DNA of 63,254 nucleotides from Clostridia bacterium (lineage in GTDB: Bacteria > Bacillota > Clostridia > Christensenellales > Aristaeellaceae): contig JAFUFC010000084.1 of NCBI GenBank assembly GCA_017470095.1, forward strand, positions 1 through 63,254. The letters run 5' to 3'. Position numbers and translations under genes: made by a program. Shown in pieces: positions 26,931 to 35,845 of this stretch; the stretch's first letter is position 1; each line of letters begins with the position of its first letter. The notes under the pieces are model-generated. The model was given only the letters and a program-made list of their open reading frames with translations, was not told where the DNA came from and did no database searches.

Positions 26931-27996
26931 GGCCGTCACCTCCCTCCATGGGAATGGAGGCGCCGCTGGGGTGGCGCAGGCTCCAGGTGCTGTCGATCAG
27001 GATACCGATGAAGCCAATGATCAGGGTGAAGTAGTAGGTAAAGAAGCGCCACAGCAGCAGCGCGCCCACCAGCTTTTCCGCCGGGAAAACATTCTGGAAG
27101 AAAATGTAGAAGCCGCCTTCCTGGGCCCCGGACGCCCCGGGCAGGGGGGTGAAGGACGCGGCGATATAGAGCAAAAATTGCAGCGTCAGCACGTCCAAAT
27201 AATGCAGCGCGTTCAACCCCAGGGCCCGATACACGCAGTACACGATACTCATCAGCCCCAGCACTTGCAGGCAGGAGAGCAGATAGAGGTAAAACAGCCG
27301 AATGGGATGATGGGTGAGCATATCCACGCTGGCGTGGAAATCGTTCATGGCGGCGTCAGCACGGGAGGTCGTGCGGGCCACATCCTTCACGATGTGCAGC
27401 GCCTTGCCCAGGCGGATGGCGAAGGTCAGTATGCCCCGAACGATGTTCTTGTTGATGGCCAGCATGATCACCGCCGCCACCGACAGGCCGTTGAGCAAAA
27501 AGCCTGTGAACACGATCCACTTGCCCCGGTCAATGCAGGTTTGCACGATGGCCGGGTTGCACACCCACAGCAGCGCGCCCAGAGACAGCAGCGCGGTCTG
27601 GAACGTAAAAAATTTGACCGCCAGGCCGGAGGAGGAAATGCCCGCCGGCACGCCCCGCTTTTTCAGGGCGAACACCTGCATGGGCTGGCCGCCGGTGGCT
27701 GCCGGGGTGACGCTGGAATAGAAAGAGCCAATCAGCGCCACCAGGAAAGAAGTGGGGTATTTGATTTTTACGCCCTGCTGGTGGAAAAAAACGTGCAGGC
27801 CCATGGCCTCAAAGGTCATGAAAACAATCCACGAACCCACCGCCGCCCCGATCCATAAAGGGTTGGCGGAGCGCAGGGTGGTCCAGGCGTCGCCGATATC
27901 GCCGCCCCGGGCGCTCAAATAAAGCACCAGCCCCAGGGTGCACACGATGATCAGCGCATTCAGCACATTGCTTCTTGTGCTTTTGGACATTTTCAT
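26869..27996 (-). CDS. YbhN/lysylphosphatidylglycerol-synthase transmembrane-domain protein
   Basis: About 375 residues, roughly eight helices, with family features SFYSSVTPAATGGQPMQV and TPLPGASGAQEGGF. This is the flippase-like membrane half of MprF without the aminoacyl-transferase domain, so it may move lipids or a lipid-linked precursor. ATG 27996 is chosen (MKMSKSTRSN); AAAAGGAA lies upstream at slightly long spacing. First gene of the DUF1538-PII-CHAP unit. Confidence 0.82.
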   Translation of the reverse strand: MKMSKSTRSNVLNALIIVCTLGLVLYLSARGGDIGDAWTTLRSANPLWIGAAVGSWIVFMTFEAMGLHVFFHQQGVKIKYPTSFLVALIGSFYSSVTPAATGGQPMQVFALKKRGVPAGISSSGLAVKFFTFQTALLSLGALLWVCNPAIVQTCIDRGKWIVFTGFLLNGLSVAAVIMLAINKNIVRGILTFAIRLGKALHIVKDVARTTSRADAAMNDFHASVDMLTHHPIRLFYLYLLSCLQVLGLMSIVYCVYRALGLNALHYLDVLTLQFLLYIAASFTPLPGASGAQEGGFYIFFQNVFPAEKLVGALLLWRFFTYYFTLIIGFIGILIDSTWSLRHPSGASIPMEGGDGLGQKNPASAGQPDSGKAADQ

Positions 27997-28055
27997 GGTC
28001 GACAGCTTGTTCCTTTTCCGGATGTGCGAGCCGTAGTGACAACCCGCCATTTAAC

Positions 28056-28064
28056 AGTATACCA
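28056..28064 (-). promoter_or_regulatory. extended -10 promoter of the YbhN-like/DUF1538/PII unit
   Basis: Minus strand TGGTATACT, an extended -10, 60 bases before the ATG at 27996. No good -35. Confidence 0.5.
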
Positions 28065-28272
28065 TATCTTTTCTTTTGTGGCTACCCTCCCCGCCGGAAA
28101 AAAAGCGCCAAATATCGACGCAGGCAGGCCTTCATCCGGTCCGCTCCGGGGAAACAAAGCGCCGAAAGACGCGCAAATTCTTTGCGTTTTGCGCAATCTT
28201 TCTTTCGATTTTGCGTATTATTTTGGAAAGCATGAAAAGTTCTGACGAATCTTGACGGCTTTTCTGAAGCCC

Positions 28273-28301
28273 TTGACTTTCAATTTCCGGGATACTATAA
28301 T
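28273..28301 (+). promoter_or_regulatory. sigma-A promoter of glmM
   Basis: TTGACT (28273-28278), 17-base spacer, TATAAT (28296-28301), about 70 bases upstream of the start. The rest of 28065-28272 shows no gene. Confidence 0.85.
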
Positions 28302-28372
28302 GGCTGTGAAATTTAGGAAAACAAAGGCTTTTCTGGCATTATGGCGGGAGAGATGAAGGAGGATTTTGTACC

Positions 28373-29725
28373 ATGGGCAAGTATTTCGGCACGGATGGCT
28401 TCCGGGGCGAAGCCAACGTGAATTTGACGGTAGAGCACGCCTTTAAAGTGGGCCGTTACATCGGTTATTATTATGGCCGGGGCCACAAGGCCCGGGTGGT
28501 GATCGGCAAGGATACCCGCCTGAGCAGCTATATGTTTGAATATGCCCTGGCTGCCGGGCTCACCGCCTCCGGGGCCGATGTGTACCTGCTCCATGTGACC
28601 ACCACGCCTTCCGTGGCTTATGTGATTCGCAGCGAGGGCTTTGACTGCGGCATCATGATTTCCGCCAGCCATAATCCCTACTACGATAACGGCATCAAGC
28701 TGATCAACGGCAACGGTGAAAAGATGGCCGACGAGGTGACCGAGCAGATTGAAAAGTATATTGATGGCCTGGCCCCCGAAGTGCCCTATGCCACCCGGGA
28801 TAAGATTGGCCGCACCATCGATTACGCCGCCGGCCGCAACCGCTATATCGGCTATTTGATTTCCCTGGCCACTCATTCCTATAAGGGCGTGAAAATCGGT
28901 TTGGATTGCGCCAACGGCAGCACCTGGATGATTGCCAAATCGGTGTTTGACGCCCTGGGCGCCGAAACCTACGTGATCAACAATAGCCCCGACGGCACCA
29001 ATATCAACAAGAACGCCGGCTCCACCCATATTGAGCATTTGCAGGCATATGTGAAGGAAAAGGGCCTGGATGTGGGCTTTGCCTTTGACGGCGACGCGGA
29101 CCGCTGCCTGGCTGTGGATGAAAAGGGCGGCTTGATTGACGGCGATTTGATCCTGTATATTTACGGCACCTACATGAAGAAGCGGGATAAGCTGACCACC
29201 AACACCATCGTGTCCACCGTCATGAGCAATTTTGGCTTTGGCAAGGCGCTGGAAAAGGCGGGCATCGATTGGCTGCAAACCCAGGTGGGCGACCGCTTTG
29301 TGTACGAATGCATGCGCGCCGGCGGCCATATGCTGGGCGGCGAGCAGAGCGGCCACATCATTTTTAGCAAGTATGCCACCACCGGCGACGGCCTGCTCAC
29401 CGCCATCAAGCTGATGCAGGCCATGCTGGACCAAAAGCAGCCGCTGTCGAAGCTGGCAGAGCCGGTGCAGCTCTATCCCCAGGTGCTCAAGAACGTGCAC
29501 GTGGCGGACAAGGACGAAGCCATCAACCATCCGGACGTGCAGGCCGCCCTGAAGGCCGCCCAAGCGGCGCTGGAGGGCAATGGCCGGGTGCTGCTGCGCA
29601 AGAGCGGCACGGAGCCGGTGGTGCGGGTCATGGTGGAAGCCCAGGATTTGCCCTTGTGCAACCAGTGCGTGGACAGCATCATCGAGGCCATGGATAAGGC
29701 TGGCTTGGTCAAGGAGGGCTATTGA
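28373..29725 (+). CDS. glmM: phosphoglucosamine mutase
   Basis: Interconverts glucosamine 6- and 1-phosphate for UDP-GlcNAc synthesis. 450 residues. The phosphoserine loop ISASHNP (Ser99), Mg site DGDADR (239-244), sugar loop GEQSGH and C-terminal phosphate site RKSGTEPVVRV are intact. The N-terminal GKYFGTDGFRGEAN is typical GlmM. AAGGAGG precedes the ATG. The next gene, a GlmU-tail-like protein, starts one base after the stop, pointing to amino-sugar metabolism. Confidence 0.93.
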   Translation: MGKYFGTDGFRGEANVNLTVEHAFKVGRYIGYYYGRGHKARVVIGKDTRLSSYMFEYALAAGLTASGADVYLLHVTTTPSVAYVIRSEGFDCGIMISASHNPYYDNGIKLINGNGEKMADEVTEQIEKYIDGLAPEVPYATRDKIGRTIDYAAGRNRYIGYLISLATHSYKGVKIGLDCANGSTWMIAKSVFDALGAETYVINNSPDGTNINKNAGSTHIEHLQAYVKEKGLDVGFAFDGDADRCLAVDEKGGLIDGDLILYIYGTYMKKRDKLTTNTIVSTVMSNFGFGKALEKAGIDWLQTQVGDRFVYECMRAGGHMLGGEQSGHIIFSKYATTGDGLLTAIKLMQAMLDQKQPLSKLAEPVQLYPQVLKNVHVADKDEAINHPDVQAALKAAQAALEGNGRVLLRKSGTEPVVRVMVEAQDLPLCNQCVDSIIEAMDKAGLVKEGY

Positions 29726-29726
29726 C

Positions 29727-30392
29727 ATGCTGAAAACCGCCGATATGTATGACCTGAGCCATACCCTGGCTGCGCCGCTGCTGGCAAAAACGGAGTATCC
29801 TTGGGAAGCGCTGGACGGCATCAAGGAGTTTATTCTGTCTTTGGGGCAAACGCTGCCCAAGGAGGAATACGACGAAGTGAGCGAGCATGTGTGGGTGGCC
29901 AAGGACGCTTCCATCGCTCCTACCGCGTACCTGGGCGCTCCCTGCATCATTGGCCACAAAACTGAGGTGCGCCATTGCGCCTTCATCCGGGGCAGCGCCC
30001 TGGTGGGCGACGGCGCTGTGGTGGGCAATTCAGTGGAACTTAAAAACGCCATCCTCTTTGACGGCGTGCAGGTGCCCCACTTTAATTATGTGGGCGATTC
30101 CGTGATGGGCTATAAGAGCCATATGGGCGCAGGCTCCGTGACTTCCAACGTCAAGAGCGATAAGACCTTGGTGGTGGTCAAGAACGGCGATGAGCAGATT
30201 CCTACCGGCCGGAAAAAATTTGGCGCCATGGTGGGCGACCTGGTGGAGGTGGGCTGCAACAGCGTGCTCAATCCCGGCACTGTCATCGGCCCCCGGGCCA
30301 GCGTGTATCCCCTGTCTTCCGTTCGGGGCTTCATTCCAGCCGATCATATTTTCAAGAGCAAATCGGATATCGTGCTGCGGGAGAAAAAATAA
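29727..30392 (+). CDS. GlmU C-terminal-like hexapeptide acyltransferase
   Basis: 221 residues rich in left-handed beta-helix repeats (IGHKTEVRHCAFIRGSALVG; VGNSVELKNAILFDG). The segment FNYVGDSVMGYKSHMGAGSVTSNVKSDK matches the acetyltransferase half of GlmU, followed by GAMVGDLVEVGCNSVLNPGTVIG. The N-terminal uridylyltransferase domain of GlmU is missing, so a partner would be needed for UDP-GlcNAc formation, or it acetylates another sugar phosphate. ATG with AAGGAGG, coupled to glmM. Confidence 0.8.
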   Translation: MLKTADMYDLSHTLAAPLLAKTEYPWEALDGIKEFILSLGQTLPKEEYDEVSEHVWVAKDASIAPTAYLGAPCIIGHKTEVRHCAFIRGSALVGDGAVVGNSVELKNAILFDGVQVPHFNYVGDSVMGYKSHMGAGSVTSNVKSDKTLVVVKNGDEQIPTGRKKFGAMVGDLVEVGCNSVLNPGTVIGPRASVYPLSSVRGFIPADHIFKSKSDIVLREKK

Positions 30393-30403
30393 AACGATCA
30401 TTA

Positions 30404-30571
30404 ATTAGAATCTGTTTCTACGTTCGGAAAGATGCGTTTTCGGCGTTTCAGCTTGCATTTTGGCGTTGTTTTTCCTCGATTGACCCACAGTAAATCATCA
30501 TCAAAGCGCCCTGAACAGCAGCCCGAGCCGCTGGAAACGGTGCATTCCTCATTTTAGAAACACACTCTAAT
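30404..30571. mobile_element. possible 168-bp MITE-like element
   Basis: Terminal inverted repeats of 17 bases, ATTAGAATCTGTTTCTA at the left and TAGAAACACACTCTAAT at the right, pair with two mismatches. The inside has only a 34-codon minus-strand ORF starting ATGAGGAATGCA. It sits between glmM's partner and the iorA-operon terminator. A target duplication is not clear. Confidence 0.4.
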
Positions 30572-30632
30572 GCTATTGCTTTTAAGGAATTGGAAAAAAA
30601 CAAATAAAAAGGCGTCTTTCTCGGAAAGCAAA

Positions 30633-30676
30633 GTGGGGGAACCTACTCTTTGGTCTTCAAAGAGCGGGTTCCCCCA
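30633..30676 (-). terminator. iorA-operon terminator, GGGGACCGC family
   Basis: GTGGGGGAACC..CTCTTTG pairs with CAAAGAG..GGTTCCCCCAC around GTCTT. On the minus strand it is followed by TTTGCTTTCC. It lies eight bases past the GH113-like gene. Confidence 0.8.
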
Positions 30677-30683
30677 CAAATTG

Positions 30684-31640
30684 TTATCGTGCCAGTTTTT
30701 CGGCAAAGCGAAGCAGAATGTTATTGGCGCTTTTTCCGTAGGTGCAGTAGCCATTGTGGTCGGGCCCGGCCTGCTCCGGGTACAGGCGAGAAGCGGGCCA
30801 ATCCCACCACCCGGCGCCCCGCACGAAGGGATGGCGCAGCAGCGCCAGGGTAAACGCTTCATACCAGTCCCGTTGGGCCGCCATATCGGTGCCCTCCCCA
30901 TAGCGCCAGTCGTTGGGGCGGTGCTGGCTGTTTTTGCGGGAGGGGCAGCCGCATTCCATGAACAGGAAAGGCTTGCCTGCCCGTTGGGCCGCGGCCTGAA
31001 TGCGCCCAAAGTTTTCGTTGATCTCCCCGATGGGGTAGTAGCCGGAGGAGGACATCACGTCCACCGCGTCCCACCAGGTGAGAAGATGCTCCTGATATTT
31101 GTCGCAGTTGTAGGTGATGGGGCCAGTGTAAATGGATCGCACTTGCCGGATCACTTCCCGCCATTCCTGCTCCCGGTGGTCGGTGCCTACCATTTCGCAG
31201 CCGATGCAGAATAGATCCGCCCCGTTTTCCTGAGCCATTTCCGCCGTCAGGCACACGTGACGGCTCCAGGCGGCGAACCATTCCGCCCAACTGGGCTCCG
31301 TGGGCACGGGGCTGTCGAAAAAACGGATGTACGCCCGCCAATACCCGTCCCGGCAGTTCACCATGGCTTTCAGGATGACCTTCAGCCCCAGTTGCCGGGC
31401 GTAGGCGCACACGTTCCTCACATCCTCCCGGGACATGACGTCCTCGCCTTCGGAATCCATGTTCGTGGAGTAGGCGTGGTCCTGCCAGGCGCATACTGGC
31501 AAAATGATGGCGTTGCATCCCGTGGTGCGCGCCATTTCGCTCAGGGCCCAGCGCCAGGCCTGGCCCTTTGTAAATCCCCGCTTTTCGCAGAAAGCAAAGG
31601 TGTAAGCGTTGAGAAATTCTTCCTGGAACACCATATCCAT
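30684..31640 (-). CDS. GH113-like glycoside hydrolase (beta-mannanase family)
   Basis: 318 residues, no signal peptide. TIM-barrel features of GH113: GLKVILKAMVNCRDGYWRAYIRF, the acid/base region ADLFCIGCEMVGTDHREQEWREVI, SSSGYYPIGEINENF and FLFMECGCPSR (likely nucleophile Glu), then GAGWWDWPASRLYP. GH113 enzymes are 1,4-beta-mannanases or mannosidases. ATG 31640 may be wrong; ATG 31634 has AGGGA at better spacing. It is the last gene of the iorA operon, an odd partner for amino-acid catabolism but close to the sugar locus that begins at 37.5 kb. Confidence 0.75.
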   Translation of the reverse strand: MDMVFQEEFLNAYTFAFCEKRGFTKGQAWRWALSEMARTTGCNAIILPVCAWQDHAYSTNMDSEGEDVMSREDVRNVCAYARQLGLKVILKAMVNCRDGYWRAYIRFFDSPVPTEPSWAEWFAAWSRHVCLTAEMAQENGADLFCIGCEMVGTDHREQEWREVIRQVRSIYTGPITYNCDKYQEHLLTWWDAVDVMSSSGYYPIGEINENFGRIQAAAQRAGKPFLFMECGCPSRKNSQHRPNDWRYGEGTDMAAQRDWYEAFTLALLRHPFVRGAGWWDWPASRLYPEQAGPDHNGYCTYGKSANNILLRFAEKLAR

Positions 31641-31644
31641 TCCC

Positions 31645-32076
31645 TTATAACTCGCTTAGCTCTTCCTGGTCCACCAGGCGAATTTTGCTGTTGCCCAGGG
31701 CGATGGCAGCGGCCTTTTCATCGGTGACTTTGAAGATCATATAGGCGCTGTTTGCCTTCCCGCCCAGGAAGGCGTACATGTATTCCACGTTCACCTGGGC
31801 GTCGCCCAGCACGGCGAGCACCTGGTTCAGGCCGCCGGGAGTGTCGCTGAGGGTCACGGCCAGCACGGGGCTAACGGAGTGGACGAACCCGGCGTCCCGA
31901 AGAACGGTGGTGGTTTTGAACACATCGTCCACGATGATGCGGGCGATGCCGAAATCGCTGGTTTCGGCCAGGGAGAAGGCCCGCATGTCGATGTCGTTGT
32001 CGGCCAGCACCCCGGTCATGGCGCGCAGGGAGCCGGGCTTATTTTCCAGAAAAACGGAAATTTGTTTCACGCTCAT
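31645..32076 (-). CDS. tandem ACT-domain protein
   Basis: 143 residues with two ACT domains (QISVFLENKPGSLRAMTGVLADNDIDMRAFSL and VLAVTLSDTPGGLNQVLAVLGDAQVNVEYMYA). ACT domains bind amino acids; stand-alone tandem ACT proteins next to paaK-type ligases and iorAB are widespread in anaerobes and are thought to sense aromatic or branched amino acids. 12 bases after the ligase gene. Confidence 0.88.
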   Translation of the reverse strand: MSVKQISVFLENKPGSLRAMTGVLADNDIDMRAFSLAETSDFGIARIIVDDVFKTTTVLRDAGFVHSVSPVLAVTLSDTPGGLNQVLAVLGDAQVNVEYMYAFLGGKANSAYMIFKVTDEKAAAIALGNSKIRLVDQEELSEL

Positions 32077-32088
32077 GGGAACCCCTCC

Positions 32089-33393
32089 TTAAATCTTGCG
32101 CTTGTCGATCACGCGCACGGCTTTGCCTTCGCTGCGGACGATGGACTTGGGGGCCACCAGCGTCACCTTGGCGCCGATGCCCAGCATGGAGCGCAATCCA
32201 TCCATCAGTTCTTTTTGCCGCCGGGTAATTTCGCCCACGTTGTCGGTAAACATTTCGGGGGTCATTTCCACCTGCACATCCAGGGTGTCGCTATGGTTCA
32301 CCCGGTCCACAATGATCTGGTAATTAGCCGGGTAGCCCTGGTTGAGCAGCACGGTTTCGATCTGGCTGGGGAACACGTTCACGCCGCGGATGATGAGCAT
32401 ATCGTCGCTGCGGCCCCGGGGCTTGCTCATTTTCACGTGGGTGCGGCCGCAGGGGCATTTTTCCCGGCTGAGCACGCAAATGTCCCTGGTGCGGTAGCGC
32501 AGCAGCGGGAACGCCTTTTTGGTGATGGAGGTGAAAACCAGTTCGCCTTCCTGGCCGTCGGGCAGCACTTCGCCGGTGTCGGGATCGATGATCTCGGGGA
32601 TGAAGTGATCCTCGTTGATGTGCATGCCGGTTTGGGCGGAGCACTCAAAGGACACGCCGGGGCCGCTGAGCTCGGTGAGGCCGTAAATATCGTAGGCCTT
32701 GATGCCCAGGGTCTTTTCGATGTCGTGCCGCATCTCCTCGCTCCAGGCTTCGGCCCCGAAAATGCCTGCTTTGAGGGGGATTTCGTCCGGGGTCAGGCCC
32801 ATTTCCTTCATGGTTTCGCCAATGTAGGCGGCGTAGGAGGGCGTGCAGCACAGGATGGTGGCGTTCAGGTCCCGGATGAACATGATCTGCCGTTCGGTGT
32901 TGCCGGAGGAAGTAGGAATGGTCAGGCACCCCACTTTGTGGCTGCCGCCGTTAAGCCCCGGGCCGCCGGTGAACAGGCCGTAGCCGTAGGAAACCTGGCA
33001 TACATCCTCGTCTGTGCCGCCGGCGGCCACGATGGCCCGGGCACAGCAATCCTCCCACAGGTCGATATCCGCCTGGGTGTAAAAGGCCACCACCCGCTTG
33101 CCCGTGGTGCCAGAGGTGGATTGGATGCGCACGCAGTCCTTGAGCGGCGCCCCCATCAGGCCGTAGGGATAGGCCTCCCGCAGGTCGCTTTTGCTCAGGA
33201 AGGGCAGCTTGTGCAAATCCTCGGTGCCGTGGATGTCATCGGGGGTCAAGCCCTTTTCCTCCATCTTTTTGCGGTAGTAGGCCACGTTGTCCCACACGTG
33301 CTGAACCTGCTTGACCAGCCGTTCATCCTGCCATTGCTTGATCTGTTCCCGGGACGCGGTTTCGATTTCCGGTTGATAATAACGCTCCGCCAT
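32089..33393 (-). CDS. paaK: phenylacetate-CoA ligase family enzyme
   Basis: 434-residue AMP-forming ligase: SGTTGKRVVAFYT (ATP loop), YDIYGLTELSGPGVSFEC, the YRTRDIC segment, and C-terminal KSIVRSEGKAVRVID with the catalytic Lys. A zinc-like Cys set (CVLSREKCPCGRTH) is present. It links aryl acetates made by IorAB to CoA, or works in reverse for ATP. Position after iorB fits anaerobic fermentation of aromatic amino acids. Confidence 0.92.
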   Translation of the reverse strand: MAERYYQPEIETASREQIKQWQDERLVKQVQHVWDNVAYYRKKMEEKGLTPDDIHGTEDLHKLPFLSKSDLREAYPYGLMGAPLKDCVRIQSTSGTTGKRVVAFYTQADIDLWEDCCARAIVAAGGTDEDVCQVSYGYGLFTGGPGLNGGSHKVGCLTIPTSSGNTERQIMFIRDLNATILCCTPSYAAYIGETMKEMGLTPDEIPLKAGIFGAEAWSEEMRHDIEKTLGIKAYDIYGLTELSGPGVSFECSAQTGMHINEDHFIPEIIDPDTGEVLPDGQEGELVFTSITKKAFPLLRYRTRDICVLSREKCPCGRTHVKMSKPRGRSDDMLIIRGVNVFPSQIETVLLNQGYPANYQIIVDRVNHSDTLDVQVEMTPEMFTDNVGEITRRQKELMDGLRSMLGIGAKVTLVAPKSIVRSEGKAVRVIDKRKI

Positions 33394-33495
33394 AAGGCAT
33401 CCACTCCTCGATCGTTTTTTGGGTTGTTATGCGGGGTCTTTGTGCGCTGCGGTCATGGGTTTTCCGTGGCAGGCATGCCTGCCCGCTTCAGGCGT

Positions 33496-34068
33496 TTACG
33501 CGTTCTTCCCCAGTTCAAACGCCTTTTTGTTCAGCTCCAGGAATTTAGGAGGAACGATGAATTCGAGGCTCTTTTGCCAGGCTTGCTGGGGCAGATCAAA
33601 ATAGTGGGAAAGCCTTCCCATGAGCACGATGTTCACCGCCTTGCTGCTGCCCGCTTCCCGGGCCAGGGACAAACAATCGATGGCGTCCACCTTGGCGCCG
33701 GTGGCCTTCATTTTGTCCACCAGGTTTTCCGGGTAGGGCATTTTGCCGGTCACCACGGGCATGGGGTCAATCTGCTGGGTGGAAGTGACGATTTGCCCGC
33801 CGGGCTTCAAAAAGCCCAGCCACCGGGCCGCTTCCAGCACTTCAAAGGACACGATAAAATCCGCTTCGCCCCGATCGATAACGGGAGAGGACACCCGGTC
33901 GCCGTAGCGCACATAGGTGACCACGCTGCCGCCCCGCTGGCTCATGCCGTGCACCTCGCTGACCTTCACGTCATACCCCTGCTCCATCAGCAAATGGCCC
34001 AACAGCTTGCTGGCCAGCAAGCTGCCCTGGCCGCCCACGCCCACGATCATAATATTTTTCGTTTCCAT
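33496..34068 (-). CDS. iorB: indolepyruvate:ferredoxin oxidoreductase beta subunit
   Basis: 190 residues, the gamma-domain (pyruvate ferredoxin oxidoreductase III-type) subunit: IMIVGVGGQGSLLASKLLG at the start and VHGMSQRGGSVVTYVRYG following. It pairs with IorA to oxidise aryl pyruvates to aryl-acetyl-CoA, reducing ferredoxin. Three bases separate it from iorA. A 102-base gap with no feature I can name precedes paaK. Confidence 0.94.
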   Translation of the reverse strand: METKNIMIVGVGGQGSLLASKLLGHLLMEQGYDVKVSEVHGMSQRGGSVVTYVRYGDRVSSPVIDRGEADFIVSFEVLEAARWLGFLKPGGQIVTSTQQIDPMPVVTGKMPYPENLVDKMKATGAKVDAIDCLSLAREAGSSKAVNIVLMGRLSHYFDLPQQAWQKSLEFIVPPKFLELNKKAFELGKNA

Positions 34069-34071
34069 GGG

Positions 34072-35814
34072 TCAGGCCTCCTTTCCCGTACTTTCAAACG
34101 CGTCGAACCGGCACAGCTGCTGGCACACGCCGCAGCCCACGCACAGGGTGCTGTCGATCCGAGCCTTGCCGTCTTTCATGGAGATGGCCGGGCAGCCGAT
34201 GCGCATGCAGGATTGGCAGCTCTTGCACTTGTCTGTCACGGTCAGGGGCGGCTTGTGCTTGACGTATTTGAGCAAGGCGCAGGGCCGCCGGGAAATGATC
34301 ACAGAGGGCTCCTCCGCGGCCAATTCTTCCTTCACGGCCTGGTCGCACTGCTGAAGATCGTAGGGGTCCACCACCCGCACCCGGGTAAAGCCCATGGCCC
34401 GGCACAGGCTTTCCAGGTCGATCTTGCCCGCCGGGTCGCCCTTGATGTTGTAGCCGGTGGTGGGGTTCTGCTGGTGGCCGGTCATGCCGGTGATGGAGTT
34501 ATCCAGAATGATCACGGTGGAGTTAGACTGGTTGTAGGCGATGTTGGCCAGGCCGGTCATGCCGGAGTGCATGAAGGTGCTGTCGCCGATGACGGCCACG
34601 GTTTTCCCTTCGCTTTCCTTGCCCAGGGCCTTGTTGAAGCCGTGGATGGCGCTGACGGACGCGCCCATGCAGGCCGTCATTTCAATGGCCGCCAGAGGCG
34701 CCACGGCCCCCAGGGTGTAGCAGCCAATGTCGCCCAGCACGGTGCACTTGTTCCGGTTCAGGGTGTAGAACAACCCCCGGTGGGGGCAGCCCGCGCACAT
34801 AACCGGGGGCCGGGGCGGAATGGTTTCATCCAGGCCCGGGCCCGCTTCATGGGCGATGCCCAGCTTGTCCGCCACCAGGTTCTGGCTCAGCTCGCCCTCA
34901 AGGGGAAACAGGGCCTTGCCCGCGGGGTTCAAGCCCAGGTTCCGGCAATGCTCTTCAATGAAGGGGTCCAGTTCCTCCACCACCACCAGCTTGTCCACGG
35001 CGGCGGCGAAGTCGATGATTTTCTTTTCCGGCAAGGGCCAGATCATGCCCAGCTTCAAAATGGGGTAGGTATCCCCGCACACTTCCTTCACGTACTGATA
35101 GCTGGTGGAGGAGGTGATGATGCCCATGCTGTGGTCATCGCCGTTCTCCACGCGGTTGATATCGCTCTCTTCCGCCCAGGCAATCAGCTTTCTGGTGCGC
35201 TCCTCCACCACGGGATGACGGCGGATGGCGTTGCCCGGCATCATGACGTACTTGGCGATGTTTTTTTCATAGCGCTTTTCCGGGGGCGTCACGCGCTCGC
35301 CCGTTTCTACGATGGACTGGGAGTGGGCGATGCGGGTGCACATTTTGAGGAACACCGGGGTGTCAAATTCCTCAGACAGGTCGTAGGCCAGTTTGGCAAA
35401 GGCCAGCGATTCTTTGGAATCCGCCGGCTCCAGCATGGGCACCTTCGCCGCCTTGGCATAGTGGCGGCTGTCCTGCTCGTTTTGGCTGGAGTGCATGCCC
35501 GGGTCGTCGGCCACGGCAATCACCATGCCAGCGTTCACGCCGGTGTAGGAAATGGTGAACAGCGGGTCCGCCGCCACGTTGAGCCCCACGTGCTTCATGC
35601 CGCAGAAGGAACGCTTGCCTGCCAGGCAGGCCCCGAAGGCCGTTTCCACGGCCACCTTTTCATTGGGCGCCCATTCGCAATAAATTTCATCATATTTGGC
35701 CGCTTCCTCGGTGATTTCGGTGGAGGGGGTGCCGGGGTAGCTGGATACCACGGCGCAGCCCGCTTCGTATAAGCCCCGGGCAGCGGCAGCGTTGCCCAGC
35801 ATCAGTTTTTTCAT
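34072..35814 (-). CDS. iorA: indolepyruvate:ferredoxin oxidoreductase alpha subunit
   Basis: 580 residues with an N-terminal pyrimidine domain (VVSSYPGTPSTEITEEAAKY), TPP-binding domain (DIGCYTLGAVAPL...GDSTFMHSGMTGLANIAYNQSNSTVIILDN) and two C-terminal 4Fe-4S motifs (CKSCQSCMRIGCP from about 530; CVGCGVCQQLC from about 558). The oxygen-sensitive enzyme marks an anaerobe. It follows a YerC/TrpR-like regulator gene by 31 bases. Confidence 0.96.
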   Translation of the reverse strand: MKKLMLGNAAAARGLYEAGCAVVSSYPGTPSTEITEEAAKYDEIYCEWAPNEKVAVETAFGACLAGKRSFCGMKHVGLNVAADPLFTISYTGVNAGMVIAVADDPGMHSSQNEQDSRHYAKAAKVPMLEPADSKESLAFAKLAYDLSEEFDTPVFLKMCTRIAHSQSIVETGERVTPPEKRYEKNIAKYVMMPGNAIRRHPVVEERTRKLIAWAEESDINRVENGDDHSMGIITSSTSYQYVKEVCGDTYPILKLGMIWPLPEKKIIDFAAAVDKLVVVEELDPFIEEHCRNLGLNPAGKALFPLEGELSQNLVADKLGIAHEAGPGLDETIPPRPPVMCAGCPHRGLFYTLNRNKCTVLGDIGCYTLGAVAPLAAIEMTACMGASVSAIHGFNKALGKESEGKTVAVIGDSTFMHSGMTGLANIAYNQSNSTVIILDNSITGMTGHQQNPTTGYNIKGDPAGKIDLESLCRAMGFTRVRVVDPYDLQQCDQAVKEELAAEEPSVIISRRPCALLKYVKHKPPLTVTDKCKSCQSCMRIGCPAISMKDGKARIDSTLCVGCGVCQQLCRFDAFESTGKEA

Positions 35815-35845
35815 GGTTTTTCTCCTCTTCTTTCCCGGTCCGTGT

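Noticed and set aside
31879-35772. 1297-codon plus-strand ORF
   Set aside because: Runs antisense to paaK, iorB and iorA, which have unmistakable motifs; composition (His, Gly, Ala) marks a shadow.
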